From Thamnaconus septentrionalis (Eukaryota; Chordata; Actinopteri; Tetraodontiformes; Monacanthidae), in NCBI GenBank assembly GCA_009823395.1, contig CM020509.1:20454501-20518500 (forward strand): DNA of 64,000 nucleotides, given 5' to 3'. The translations under genes and the position numbers were made by a program. The first letter of the stretch is position 1. Each line of letters opens with the position of its first letter. A model generated the notes under the pieces. That model saw only the letters and a program-made list of their open reading frames with translations. It did not search any database and was not told the origin of the DNA. Below are positions 1 through 11,420 of the stretch, one piece after another.

Positions 1-867
1 TGATGACGAAACTAGCTGATCTTCAATGGCGTGAAGCTTTTTTTTTTTTTTTTTTGTCTTGTTTTGTTCGAAGCTTCCATGGTTCGGCTGATTTTCAGAT
101 CTTTGTTTGGACTCGTGCATGTGGACAAGCTTTGCATCATCAATCCTCTCAAAAAAAGAAAAGAAAAAAACCCTGTGTAGGTCTCCAGGAGGCACAAGCC
201 AGGCAGAGGTATGAATGCCCCTGGTGACATCATAGGGGGAGGGGAGGGGTCTTGTGGAAAGTGGAGCAGCAGAAGATATAAAGGGAGGACTTTTTTTTTT
301 TTTTTTTACCCCTGGGGATTTTTGGTTGAGAGCAAATTCCCCCCCAAAAATCTGCAATTTATAAATTAATTAATTTTAAAACTGAAGCGGTCAAAAGTGT
401 TGAGAAATCCACAGAATCACCAGTTTGGAGATTGTGTAGCTTGTGGAGGCGACAACAGATTTTCTCCTCAGGTGAACAGTGCGATGACTGAATAACAGCT
501 TCTTTCCAGGCACACACACACTCACTCACATACACAAACACACTTGCATCCGCCTAATTACAGTTGTTTAAGTCGCCTACAGATACACACACACACACAC
601 AGAGGCGTGGTAGCCACCAGGGGGCGTCCCGGCGCAGTTGTCTTATTGGCTCTGATGGATTTGTGTGTTTTTGCTGCAGCGAGTCTGCAAACTTTCCTCT
701 TCTGCTGTTGTGTAAACACGGCAGGTGAAGACACTGCACGCAGCCCGGGGGGGGGGATCGGGAGGGGCTGGGGAAGTGGAAGGAGGGTAGGAGAGAGGGA
801 AGGAGGGGGGCGGGGCCTGGTGTGTTTTCTAGAGCAACTGAGTGAATGACGAGCCATTAAGTCGTTT
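1..867. other. Intergenic stretch, no gene recognised
   Basis: Holds poly-T runs (about 39-55 and 291-307), a short CA repeat (587-600) and a G-rich stretch at 747-815. A TATA-like element (gatataaaggg, 274-284) lies after a GC-rich segment, but no coding exon follows it. Nothing here reads as a protein. Confidence 0.5.
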
Positions 868-1530
868 ATGTCTTATCAAGATGTTGGAGGGGGTAGGGTT
901 AGGCAGGGGTGGGGGGCGGGGAAGGCAGGGGAGCGGGGTTGGGAGGACCCTCTGCGTAGCCGGTGTAGGTACAAAATCTGTCTTGGGTTATGGGATCTGT
1001 CCGTGTCTTCGATTTCCAGCGATTTCAATGACATGGCAAACTGTCATCGGCGCAGTGGTGTCTGTCAGGCTACGAGATCTGTCCGGGGGTCCGGCGACTG
1101 CCGACGACGTCGCATACGGCAACTCTATTATGACAAACGTTCGCTCCCCAGTCAACAAGACGGACGAGATGAAACTACGGGACGTCACCAACCAGACAGC
1201 TGCATCACAGTAATTACGGAGACCTGGCTGCATGAAAGTATCCCGGACCTCGCTGTGGCCAATCTTCCGGGGCAGACCGCATAGACTCCGGTAAGAAGAG
1301 AGGAGGGGGTGTGTGTGTCTACGTCAACAACAGCTGGTGCACGGACACTGCTGTCCAGACCTGTAGTTTTTATTGTTAAAATGCCGACCTTTTCACCTTC
1401 CCCGAGAAATCACTCAGGTGTTTGTTGCTGCTGTGTACATCCACCCACGAGCTAATGCTAACGTAGCTATGAGTAGGCTGCATGACAGCATCAGCAGCAA
1501 GGGAATTTTAACCACACCAATTTAAAGACT

Positions 1531-2305
1531 GTGCTCCCCAGATTCTGTAAGACTGTGGACATGAAAACCAGGAAAGGCAGAACATTAGACCAGGTCTACA
1601 CCAGTATTCCTGGAGCCTACAAAGCACGCCCTCACCTCGGACACTCACACCATCTTTCCCTGTTCTTTACACCAGCCAACAATCACCTCATCTGCAGGTC
1701 TAAGCCACAGTACAAGACCATGCAGTGCTGGAATGAGGAGGCCACACTGTCCCTGCAGGACTGCTTTGAGGACACCACATGGGAGCTCTTTGAGGAGCCA
1801 GACATTGAGCTCCACACCTCCTCGGTACTATCATACATCAGTTTCCTCATGGACAATGTAATAACAAGGAAACAGGTGAAAACATTCCCAAATCAAAAAC
1901 CCTGGTTCAACACCCACATCGGAGCGCTACTCCAAGCCAGGGACTCAGCACTGAGGTCAAGAGACAGGGAGGCCTACAGGAGGGGTAGAACAAACCCGAA
2001 CAGAGGCATCAAGGCTGCTAAAACAAAATACAGAGAGCAGGTAGAGACCAAATTCATGAGAAAACAACCCATGGGAAGACAATGCCACTCCACCCCCTCC
2101 CCCAACGACACTTCTCTCCCGGACCAGCCCAACACCTTCTGCTCCCGCTTTGAAGAGGACAGCAGACAGGCAGAGGACACACAGCTGTCACTTTCAGAGC
2201 ACGACCAGCCCCCCACCATCCAACAACACCAGGTACTGCGGGTCATGCGAGGCATCGACACCAGCAAAGCAGCAGGACCCGATGGAGTACCAGGGAGGGT
2301 GCTGA
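1531..2305 (+). pseudogene. LINE ORF2 middle region (endonuclease end to RT entry)
   Basis: One open frame covers the end of the endonuclease (LDQVYTSIPGAY, matching the LDH-YT endonuclease motif of L2 elements), the KPWF region, and the RT entry box KAAGPDGVPG. After about 2300 the frame runs into sequence unrelated to the family, so the part joining it to the reverse transcriptase core is deleted and shifted. Part of the L2 element; not host coding sequence. Confidence 0.75.
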
Positions 2306-2311
2306 ACTTAT

Positions 2312-2968
2312 GTGACCGCCTCCATAATCCCTGTGCCCAAATCCTCTGCCATCACAGGGTTGAATGATTACCGGCCTGTGGCCCTGACACCGGTAATCAT
2401 GAAATGTATGGAGAGAAGAATGGTGTTGCAGCACGTCAAGGCCCGCATTCCACCTGGCTTTGACCAACATCAGTTCGCCTACAGGTCCAACAGCTCCATA
2501 GACGACGCCATCTCCATCGCCCTCCACTCTGTCCTCAGTCCCCTTGAGAGCCCTAGGACACATGTCAGGATGCTGTTTGTTGACTTCAGCTCAGCATGTA
2601 ATTCCATCAGTCCCAGCCGACTGGTCAACAAACTGCAGAGGCTGCAGCTTGGAACCTCCCTTTGTCTGTGGATCAAGGATTTCCTGACTAACAGACCTCA
2701 GCATGTCCGGATGGGCACCTCCACATCCTCCACCATCATCCTCAACACTGGTGTTCCCCAGGGCTGTGTCCTCAAACCAGTCCTGTACACACTGTACACC
2801 CACGACTGCGTCGCCACCCACGGATCCAACACCCTTATAAAATTTGCTGACGACACAACCATTGTTGGACTGATCAACAATGATGACGAGGCACCATACA
2901 GGGAGGAGGTCCAAGCACTGGCGCCTGGTGCAGCGACAACCACCTCAACCGTAACACCAGGAAGATGA
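2312..2968 (+). pseudogene. LINE reverse transcriptase core (L2 type)
   Basis: Contains the standard RT blocks: IIPVPK and [10 protein letters not shown] (block 1-2), [25 protein letters not shown] (block A; the F after the second S is replaced by C), [10 protein letters not shown] (block B), and [12 protein letters not shown] with the catalytic FADD box (block C). The C-terminal thumb is broken by frameshifts beyond 2968. No function is expected. Confidence 0.8.
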
Positions 2969-3805
2969 AGGAAGTTATCATCAACTTCAGGAAAACAAGG
3001 GCCACACTGCTCTCCGGCCTGAGCATCAATGGGATAGAAGTGGAGCGTCAGAAACTTCAAGGTTCTCGGCCTGCACATCTCAGAGGACCTGGGCTGCACT
3101 GTGAACACCACCCGCATTATTAAAAAGGCCCAGCAGCGTCTGTTTTTCCTGAGGACGCTGAGGAGGAACCAACTTCCTCCAACTCTGCTCAAAAACGAGT
3201 GTCCTGACCTATGGATGCGCAGTGTGGTATGCCAGGTGCACAGCATCTGAGAAGAAACAACTGCAGCGGGTCAGCAAGACTGCTCAGTGGATCATTGGCT
3301 CCCCGCTCCCACGCCCGGAGGAGATCAATTCTAACCGACTCCTCCCAAGGGCCAAACAGATCTGAGACGACCCTGCTCATCCAGGACACTCTCTGTTCTC
3401 CAGCGTCCCCTCCGGTAGACTCAGAGTTCTGAGAGACCAACCGGCTGAAGAACAGCTTCTTCCCCACGGTTGCGAAGAGACTGCTGCAGAAGTCAAAAAA
3501 CTGCCACCACACACACGCACACACACACACACACACACGCACTCACACACTACTTAACTACTACCCTCCAGCCAACGGACAACCGCAATAAACCTATCTG
3601 TACAGTCCATTTCTACTTATACACTTTTTTTATATCTATTTACAACTATTTTTATGCAAAAACGTAATTTAACTCGCACTTTATTTTTATTGCCGTTTTT
3701 AAATGATCTGACTGTGAATGCCACTTGCTGCTATCCGAGAGATGCTGCCTGCCAAATTCTGTTGTATTCTGTACAATGACAATAAAGCTTCTTCTTCTTC
3801 ACCTA

Positions 3806-3925
3806 ATAGAGTTGCCATCAGACCCCAGACAGATCCCGTAGCCGTGGACAGATTCTGTACCTACATCAGCAATAGCATTGTGTATGTGGGTTAGGGTTAG
3901 GTGTGCGTCAACTGTCCCTTTAAGA
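3806..3925 (-). repeat. Repeat block also seen inverted at the 5' side of the L2 LINE
   Basis: On the minus strand, 3826-3870 reads gtaggtacagaatctgtcc followed by ggctacgggatctgtc. The same module lies on the plus strand at about 966-1007 (gtaggtacaaaatctgtc, then gggttatgggatctgtcc). The LINE is thus flanked by inverted copies of a short repeat, perhaps from a second, oppositely oriented element. A two-unit ttaggg run (3891-3902) also lies here. Confidence 0.45.
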
Positions 3926-4380
3926 GGTAGAACAAGGGGGAGAACAGAAGGGCCTTCACGGCTGGAGAAGGCCGGCAGGCCTCCAGAAGGAGGAGGGGGA
4001 GTAAAAGGAGGACGAGGAGGAGAGGGAGGGAGAGGAGGTGGGGCTGGTGGAGGAGTAAAGGGAGGTGAGGAGGAGGGGGAAAAGGAGGATGAAGGGAGAG
4101 GAGGCGGTGAGGGAGGAGGAGAGGGAGCGGGAAGAAATGGAGGAGGAGGAGAGGGAGGAGGATGCAAAGGAGGAGGAGAAGAAGGAGAGGAGGAGGAGAA
4201 AGATGGGCAGGAGGAAGTGGAGGAGGAGGAAAAGGAGAAGGAGGAACAGATTTTTGGAGGACAGCAGAAAGACATGAATGTGAGAGGAAGCAGGGAGGGG
4301 ACGAGGAGCGAGAACGGGACGGATGAAGTAGTGGCATTGAGATGAGGCGGGGAGGAGTTGGGGGGAATGGAGGAAGAGGA
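3926..4380 (+). repeat. Polypurine GGA/GAG tract
   Basis: About 450 bases almost entirely of G and A on the plus strand, built from irregular GGA, GAG and GGGA units. Long proline/serine-rich frames on the minus strand here are by-products of this composition. Such mirror-rich homopurine DNA is prone to triplex formation. Confidence 0.85.
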
Positions 4381-4723
4381 GGAGGAGGTCTGCTCCAGAA
4401 ATATATAGGCGACAGAAGGTGCAGCAGGTGGAGCGGCAGCAGCAGCAGCAGGTGAGCCTGGAGGGAGGAACCAGGTCCCCCTGACCTCCTCACTGCTGCC
4501 GCTCCTCCGTCCTCCACCACTTCCTGTCCCAGAGCATCCCTTCACTTCTTTTTCTTCTTAAATGGACTGATCACAGAGTGCCAGACTCCCATTCATGTGA
4601 GGGGAGCGATGCTAGCATCAAACTAGCATCTATGCTAGTCCAGGCTCAGAGTCACTTGGTGTACTTCTTCTTCGCCTGGATCTCAGCAGACGAATCAGGT
4701 TGAGACACCTGACTGAACTTTTT

Positions 4724-4792
4724 AGTAGTAGTAGTACTAATAGAAGTAGTAGTAGTAGTAGTTGTTGTAGTCGTAGTCGTAGTATATGATGG
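4724..4792 (+). repeat. TAG/TCG trinucleotide microsatellite
   Basis: Interrupted tag repeats (tagtagtagtactaa, then tagtagtagtagtag and tcgtagtcg). Confidence 0.8.
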
Positions 4793-5636
4793 TATTATTG
4801 CATCCATAATAATCTGATTTGTACAGTGTTGATTGGTGGATTGTATTACTTTTTCTATTTTCCTTCCTCTGCTACATTCAGTGAGCATCGTTGAATTGCA
4901 ATTTCATTTGAAACAAAGTTTTCTCTGTGTTTGGCTGTTTTGACATCTGCTACAGACAAAACTGTATCATTCCCTGAGAAAAGAAATGTTCCTCTTTTTT
5001 ATTCCTTTTTTATTACCATTTCCTTTAATTTTCTCACTACAAAACCAGGTAAAAAAAAAAAAAACAACAACATCCATTTCACGTTTCTTTCGTTTCTTCC
5101 CACTGTTTGCACTTAAATCGGCCGAGTTCGTTCTCCTCCAGGTGTCGCAGGCAGTTTTATCGCAGCAGAGCATTGCTACGTTGCCTTTTAATCAAGCAAC
5201 ACAAACGCAGCAGATGTTCCAGGTGTTTTTCCTCCTCCTCCCTCCTCCTCCTCCTCCTGCTCCTCCTCCTCCCTCCTGGTACTACTACTACTATTTTTCT
5301 CCCTTTATACTGCAAAGACATCAAACTGATTCGACAACAAGTGTGTGAGAAATAAGTGCGACAACTTGTGACACACTCAGAAGTTCAACAGGAAGTAGAA
5401 AAAAAAGAGAATTCTCAAGTCTCCTCAGGCCGACGTCGGGGTGCAGTGAAAAGTTCGGAGGTGGAAGAGTTATTGCAGCAGACAACCACTAGGGAGACGT
5501 CTAAGAATTGACAGACTGGATATTACGGACACAAAGGAGTCGAAAGCAAAAAACACCAAACAACAAAACTCACAATCGTCAAAACTGCGTCAAAGTTCCA
5601 AATACGAAACTCTAATTCTTTTCTTACCCACACAAA

Positions 5637-5673
<37 letters not shown>

Positions 5674-6918
5674 TGGCTGCAAGTTGAAACACAGCTTCAA
5701 TTATTCCTGTCGGTTTGTGTTGCGTTGTGTCATATTTCTTCACTTCCTGACATTTACAGTCTGCTGCTGGGTGTTTGGCCTCGACGTAAAAGACTTTCAG
5801 ACATTAACAACGTTCAGCGCTCGCTGGGACGCCAGACGGGACCAGGAGTGACTTGATTGCCAGGAGGGAGAAGGTGAAATAACCGACGACAGTTATCATG
5901 AGGATCATTAAAGTGGAATCACATTCCAAAAAACAAGGAGAAATTCTGTAAGTTGTGCCTGGTTACATAGATTTCAGCCGCGGGGTCGGAGTCGCGTGAC
6001 GCGGAAACTCTGAGAGGAAAATAAAGGAGGAAAAAAAAGGAGAAAAAAAACTGTGAAAATATGAAGATAAATCAAGAAGAAAAGCTTCTGAAACTTCATC
6101 CAGACAGCAAAGTGCTTCAGCTGAGAGTCACTCAATCACCACTAAAACCTATAAACTGAGCCTTTAAATATACTTCTTTTTGAATTATTATCTCTGGCGG
6201 GCAGCAGCTGGAAGGAAAGAAGCAAAAGCGTGCGTTTCCTTCGCGCTGTGCGGTGACAAACGACGTGCAGGCGGAAGGATTTACGAGTTATGAGGCCGCG
6301 TTCACATCCATCGCTCAGAGTCCCATAGTGCCGCCTGCACACGAGTGGAGGAAAACATTTTTTTTAAAAATAACAGATTGGAAGTTGGTCCAAAATTCAG
6401 TCCACAATTAAAATAAATAAATAAATGTATTAAAAAAAACACTGGGGAATTTTAGGATTCTGAAAATGAGAAATTGTCACCACTTAAAGGCCTTTGGTGT
6501 TGTCAATGTGTGTGTGTGTGTGTGTGTGTGAGTACTTTTTTTTTTTTTACTTTTGGAGTGAAATTGTCGCCGGGGTGTAACTTCCTGCACCAATTTGTCA
6601 AAAACGGCCCAATGACGGACAACCTCTGGGTGACCTCTGACCTCTGTCAGGCAGTAGAACGGCTGGAATGACAGGGCGGGGGGCAGACAGCAACCCTCAC
6701 TGAATTGAAAGGTCGATGTTCGGCTCAGAGAATCAACTTTTTTTTGTCCGTCTTTAGTTCTGGTAGATTTAAACCTAAGATTGAGGATTTGTGATATTGT
6801 GACCCCTCTCCACCAGTGATGAAGCAAAGTTCTCAGGGTGTCCCACAGCCAATCAGCTTCCTCGATTGATCACCAGGTGGTAGGAGGGCGCCTGCCAGCA
6901 ACTGATTCCCCAAACACT
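4793..6918. other. Intergenic, mostly unique sequence
   Basis: No exon with splice sites or recognisable protein. Simple repeats inside it are a CTC run near 5230-5275, a CA repeat at 5639-5672 and a GT repeat at 6508-6531. Confidence 0.4.
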
Positions 6919-7517
6919 AAGGTCCTGTTTTTTGGTGGAAACGGTGAAGTATAATAACCGTTACGGCGTTCCGTCCATATGGCAACGGCATTTTGGGTCC
7001 CCCGAAACGCTTTTTTTTTTTGAAAACGGGTCCCAGAGTGGGAAAATCTGACAACGCCGTCTCGCCGTCGTCACATCGTTGCCGTCTTGGACAGTGAAAA
7101 CGGCTTTTCCTTGTAAAACGATGACGTCATCGCACCGTCACTGTCATGTGACCGGAAAAAACAAGGCATGCAGCGGCACGAACAACAACGCTAGCGGCGA
7201 GCGGAGTTGTCTTTGCATCGCAGGCGCTTCGAGATTTGTTGGCAATATTACTACAAAACCTCAGACTCACTTTTTTTCCCGCTACTCGCCATTTTTGTTT
7301 TCTGTGTGTTTAGTGTGTAGCGGAAATGCCCTCTTTCTAAATCTTGGCTCCGGTGGCTGTGTCAGCGTCTGTTAACAGCGCCACGTTTCCGTGTGGCACA
7401 CGCATTACATCGTTTTCGCCCACCGTTCCGTTTCCATCTGCCAGCGTGTGGACGCCGACTTTTTTCAAACCCCGGGAAAGGAAAAAAACGGTAACGTTCC
7501 CGTGTGGACAGGGCCTA
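6919..7517. mobile_element. hAT-like MITE
   Basis: The ends are inverted: aaggtcctgt on the left and, read on the other strand, ttaggccctgtccacacgg on the right. The interior is rich in aacgg/ccgtt words and carries no transposase. This is the style of non-autonomous hAT elements that are very common in fish genomes. Exact end points and target duplication are not certain. Confidence 0.55.
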
Positions 7518-7625
7518 AGTAACAAACTAACAGACTGACTGACTGACTACTAACTAACTGAGGAACTAACTGATCGACTGACAAACCAAATAACTATTTA
7601 ACTAACTAACTAACCAACAAAAAGC
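7518..7625 (+). repeat. ACTA/ACTG tetranucleotide repeat
   Basis: Degenerate aactaactga, gactgactgac and actaactaacta units directly follow the MITE right end. Confidence 0.75.
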
Positions 7626-8109
7626 AGCTGCTCGTAGCAGGAAAAGCTCCATTAATGAATGACTATTATGTTCAATCTCGAAGTGCCAGTTGTTGCGGCG
7701 CCGATGTGGCTCCAGTGTGATAACCATCAGGACGCAGTGGCGGCGAGCGGCGCTGGATTCCGGCGAGGCGGCAGCGTGAAGCGATGGTCACAGAGTGACG
7801 GCACCTCCTCCTCCCGCACTCCTCCTCCTCCTCCTTCTTCTTTTTCTCTGTCTCCAGAGACATAAACTCAGATGGAGAGATAAAAATAAGGAAAAAAAAA
7901 ACAAAAAACGGTCATAGAGCTTGAAGGCCTGCTGATAAGCATCGGGCATGTCAACCCCACCATCACCTCCACCCTCCCCATCACCCCAGTCCCACGGTGG
8001 GAAGCAGGAATTTTGCAGCATGAGCCTCAATGGAAAAAAACAAGGAAAAAAAGAGAGGAATTTTAAAGGTTGACAGTTTTTGTTTTAACTCTGACCGTCA
8101 AAAATCTTT

Positions 8110-8560
8110 TTTCCCCCCCATCTACTCATTACCCATTCATCTGTTCATTCATCCATCCATTCACCGAGTCACTCAGACTTTCATTAATACTTTATTTCAT
8201 TCATTCACTCTTTCACTCATTCATTCGTTCATTCAGTCATCCTTTTATCCATTCACTATTTTATCCATTCATCCACGCACCCAGTTTGCCCTCCTTTGAT
8301 TGATTGATTGATTCAATCTTTCATTCTTACATTATTTCCTCCAATCATTCACCCAGTCACTCAGCCTTTCATTCATTCATTATTTCATTCATGTGCACTT
8401 TAGTTCAGTCATCTATTCATCCTTTCATTCATTCACTCTTTCATCCAGTCATTCTTTTGTCCATAAAAACCACGCATCCATTCTTTAATTCATTCATTCA
8501 TTCAATCGTTCACTCATACATTCATTCTTCCATCCGTTCATTCGTCCAACCTCCTCATGT
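8110..8560 (+). repeat. Degenerate ATTC tetranucleotide satellite
   Basis: About 450 bases of imperfect cattcattcactc-type units. Period four means that several frames stay open and encode F/I/H/S-rich peptides; these are not genes. Confidence 0.85.
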
Positions 8561-8854
8561 GTTCACCTGTCGGCGCTGCTGCTGCACAACGATGAACTTT
8601 TTTTTTCTCTCTCTTTCCATCATTGATGAACATTTGCATTTATGTTGTTTCCATGTTTATCGAGTGTTTTCACGTGTTCTTTGAAAATGTAGCAGTGCAA
8701 CGCAGTCAAAGAAATAAAACAAATAAAATATATGCACAACATACAAATCTGCAATTAATGAGTTGAAGATATGCAGAAGATAAACAAACCCGGCCAGTTT
8801 CCAGCATCTTTTTTTTTTTTTCAATGCATTACGACCCTCCTCTCACGCGACGCG

Positions 8855-9010
8855 CCGTTGAACCCGCTGTGAGCTAACGATGCTAACCGTTAACAAGCAG
8901 AGTTAGCCCTCTGTTTGCAGCCCCCTGCTGGACCTTTCACTTGCCTCATTTGAAGGATGCTAAAAAAAAAAACAAGTGGAAAGTCATGAGAGGGCGTGGC
9001 TGAAACCTGG
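8855..9010 (+). repeat. Dispersed direct repeat, copy 1
   Basis: Shares cgctgtgagctaacgatgctaac, the tgctggacctt segment and tttgaaggatgct with 12548-12700 in the same order and orientation. A GT microsatellite (9019-9049) follows shortly after, as it does after the second copy. Confidence 0.6.
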
Positions 9011-9018
9011 CGGGGGTG

Positions 9019-9049
<31 letters not shown>
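9019..9049 (+). repeat. GT microsatellite
   Basis: Uninterrupted gt dinucleotides; further GT runs lie at 9211-9234 and 9261-9278. Confidence 0.9.
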
Positions 9050-9051
<2 letters not shown>

Positions 9052-9803
9052 AACCCCAGGTGACATCACAAAGGGCCAAACGCAGCCTGTTTTCCAGTCT
9101 GTCTGTATTCCACAAAGTACAGCAAGCCCGAGGCGTTCATTAGGGTCCAGTCGAGATATGAGATGTAACAAGTGGCGAGGTCGACAGCTGCAGGGGTGTG
9201 CGTGGGTTCATGTGTGTGTGTGTGTGTGTGTGTGTTTGTTTGTGTGAGTATGGGTGTTTGAGTGTGTGTGTGTGTGCGTCACCTGCAGACAAAGACGCTC
9301 AGTGTCGTTATCGGCTCCTCCCTGCAGCCAGACAAGAAACATTGTGTTAGTTGTGTTCTTGGTTTTTTTCTCTCTCACATTCATTTTATTTTTATTTTTA
9401 TTTAATAAATGTCTTAAAATTGAATTTAAAGTGATTCCTGTGAGCGACAACGATGTCACAGGAGGGTTGTTTTTTACTATCTGTCTCACAGTCTCAGTTT
9501 CAACTATGACTTGAGCAGCAGATTTATCTATTTTTTCACAGACTTGATTCTGATTCCGTTGGTGGTTCGTTCAAGGACGGAGAGTAAATTTGGACAAAAA
9601 AAAGAAGCAAAAAACAAGACTGGCTGAGTCTGAAGGACACGGCCTCTGTGGAAGGAGATAGCGGGGAGGGGCTTCTGATAACGACTCGATCGAGTGGTGG
9701 ATGGATTTAAAAAAAGAGAGAGAGAGCAGTTTTCTGTCGACCCTGATCGTGAAAAGCGGCCGAAAATGAGCCGGAACGCAAGTAGTGGCAGGGAAAAGCG
9801 CAG

Positions 9804-9945
9804 AATGACACCCCCTTCGATGCAAACATGCCTCATTCGAAACACTGCCAGATCCAGAAAGAGTTTGCGCTCATGCCCGCACGTAATTTGACAGACGGCA
9901 ACACCGCCAGCCAAAACCAGGCGCAGTAGCGTCCGTCAAAGTGTG
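9804..9945 (-). repeat. Repeat block B, copy 1
   Basis: On the minus strand this block begins ctttgacggacgctactgc and matches plus-strand 13709-13853 for about 140 bases with scattered substitutions. It lies directly after the LINE reverse transcriptase remnant. Its first 56 bases have inverted ends (tttgacggac and gtctgtcaaa). Confidence 0.7.
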
Positions 9946-11215
9946 GTCGGTGAGGGCGTTCCAAAGCCAAGGGGCAGCTGACGAAAATGCCCAATCTCCT
10001 ATGGTGCGGAGCTTTGTCTTGGGAAGACAGAGAAGGTGAGAGTTTTTGGAGCGAAGGTTTCGTGGGCAGGATTGAGGGGAGAGCAGCTCTTTGAGGTAGG
10101 GAGGGCCATTGCCGTGGATGCATTGGTGGGTAAGTAGGGAGATTTTGTAGTCGATTCTGGAGGAAACGGGGAGCCTGTGTAACGTCTGAAGGGTGGGAGT
10201 GATGTGCTCATATTTCCGTACTCTCGTCAGGATCCTGGCAGCGCTATTTTGAATGTAATGGAGCCTCTATAGGTTCTTGCTACGGATCCCGGTGAGAAGT
10301 GCATTGCAGCAGTCCATTCTTGAGGACACAAAGGCGTGGGCAAGTTTTTCAGCATCCAACTGAGTGTGGGACGGAGTTTGCCGATGTTTCTGAGATGGTA
10401 GTAGGCGTTCTTGCACAGGTGCTTAATGTGAATCTGAAATGCCAGATGAGGGTCCATTGTCACACCAAGGTTGGTGCTGATGAGAGGGGGATGTTCTTGC
10501 ATTCTTGCCAGAGGAGGTGATGCTTGTTATGGAGGACGACTGGACCTGGTGTGGGGTGCCGACTAAAATTGCTTTTGTTTTGGAGCGGTTGAGTTTCAGA
10601 AAATTGTGACTCATCCAGGTCTTTATCTCCTCCTGACAGGTGGAAAGTTTGGATGATGATGGAGATGTTGAAGACAGTGGTGAACTGGGAAGGGGGGTTT
10701 TGTCAGTTTTCATGTAGCGTTGTGGACAGCAGTGGTATGATATTCCATTCTGGCTAATGATACGTCCGAGGGGGAGCATGTACAGGGTGAACAGGGTTGG
10801 ACTGAGAACAGAACCCTGCGGAACACCGCAGGTGACATGGTGGGTTTGGGAAGATGCAACTCCCAAGGAGACGTGTTCTGTTCTTCCCGAGTGGTAGGAG
10901 TGGCTGAGAGCAGAGTCTGAAAGTCCGATGGTGTGATGGAGACGGTGAAGAAGGATGTCAAGGTTTTCCGGAGTTCCTCAGAAGGCCGAACAGGTAATTA
11001 AAGTCCCTCTTAACCAGTTCAGATTGGCCACGGGCCAAGTCGTTGGTACCAACATGGATGATGACCTGCTCGGTGGAGGATGGGAGGGTTCTCAGGAGAT
11101 CCGGGAGCTTATTCATAATCTTTGTGACCGTAGCTCCTGGAAAGCAGTGGGTTGTCGCAGTATGTTTCTCATAATGGAATCACCCACAATCAAGGTAGTT
11201 TGTGGGAAAAGAGGT
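9945..11215 (-). pseudogene. Chimeric non-LTR retrotransposon remnant: SGNH esterase piece joined to reverse transcriptase
   Basis: Read on the minus strand from 11215. It starts with an esterase-like region carrying the SGNH block I word VGDSIMRN (near 11180) and, after a frameshift, HVGTNDLARGQ (near 11040), the block III GxND motif. Within about 100 bases the sequence becomes reverse transcriptase: DILLHRLHHTIGLSD, then CGVPQGSVLSPTLF (block B, about 10820-10780), with the catalytic ADD box destroyed (SYHCCPQRY where YADD is expected). Next come FLKLNRSKTKAI (block D), NLGVTMDP (block E) and the family tail DWAFSSAAPWLWNALPDH (about 9960). The endonuclease and RT fingers are missing. ORF1 esterase domains are known in CR1-group LINEs; the body looks I/Nimb- or CR1-like. 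Confidence 0.75.
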
Positions 11216-11325
11216 TGAGGACAAGGACGCGAGAATGGCTGGAGTTGCGGCTGCAGTGGGTCGGTGGATGGAGGGAACTCCGGGTTAAATATTTATTCAT
11301 TTATTTATTTATTTATTAAACACAA

Positions 11326-11420
11326 AAACATTGATAATTTACAAGTTCACTTGAAATCAGCACTTGCTTGATTAGATCAGCCACTAAACAGCTATAAATC
11401 GCACTCAGGTGGCGGTTAGT
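11326..11420 (-). repeat. Repeat block A, copy 1
   Basis: On the minus strand reads taaccgccacctgagtgcg and continues through tagctgtttagtgg and gtgaacttgtaa. The same block is on the plus strand at 13445-13570. An ATTT repeat (11290-11320) separates it from the LINE remnant. Confidence 0.7.

Larger units (their letters stand above)
960..3805 (+). mobile_element. L2/Maui-type LINE, nearly full length but decayed
   Basis: A non-LTR retrotransposon of the CR1-L2 group. In order, the sequence shows an APE-type endonuclease remnant (TETWLHESIPD near 1218-1250; GVCVYVNNSWC near 1308-1340), a linker with the usual KAAGPDGVPGR box (about 2266-2300), a reverse transcriptase, and a 3' tail reading tacaatgacaataaag (3771-3786) followed by CTT repeats. 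The tail is the usual fish L2-type end, which argues that the 3' terminus is complete. Frameshifts and stops interrupt the frame, with a break near 2306 where sequence leading into the RT is missing. Not autonomous. Family name is from memory of fish LINEs; clade assignment is fairly safe, subfamily is not. Confidence 0.85.

Noticed and set aside
544..1213. Overlapping plus- and minus-strand frames of about 100 codons
   Set aside because: G-rich and CA-repeat composition; the later part is the start of the L2 LINE, not a host gene.
3888..3902. Telomere-like ggttagggttagg
   Set aside because: Only two units, inside a dispersed repeat.
3799..4545. 248-codon Pro/Ser-rich frame on the minus strand (and overlapping frames)
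   Set aside because: It is the reading of a GGA polypurine tract. All three frames stay open for the same reason, and no family resemblance exists. The same applies to frames at 53996-54535 and 24306-24797.
4652..4888. Minus-strand frame ending SSAEIQAKKKYTK that could be a terminal exon
   Set aside because: The end looks protein-like, but most of the frame is a poly-Thr microsatellite translation and no upstream exon or family match was found.
8030..8684. F/H/S/I-rich frames of 77-126 codons
   Set aside because: They follow from the period-four ATTC satellite.
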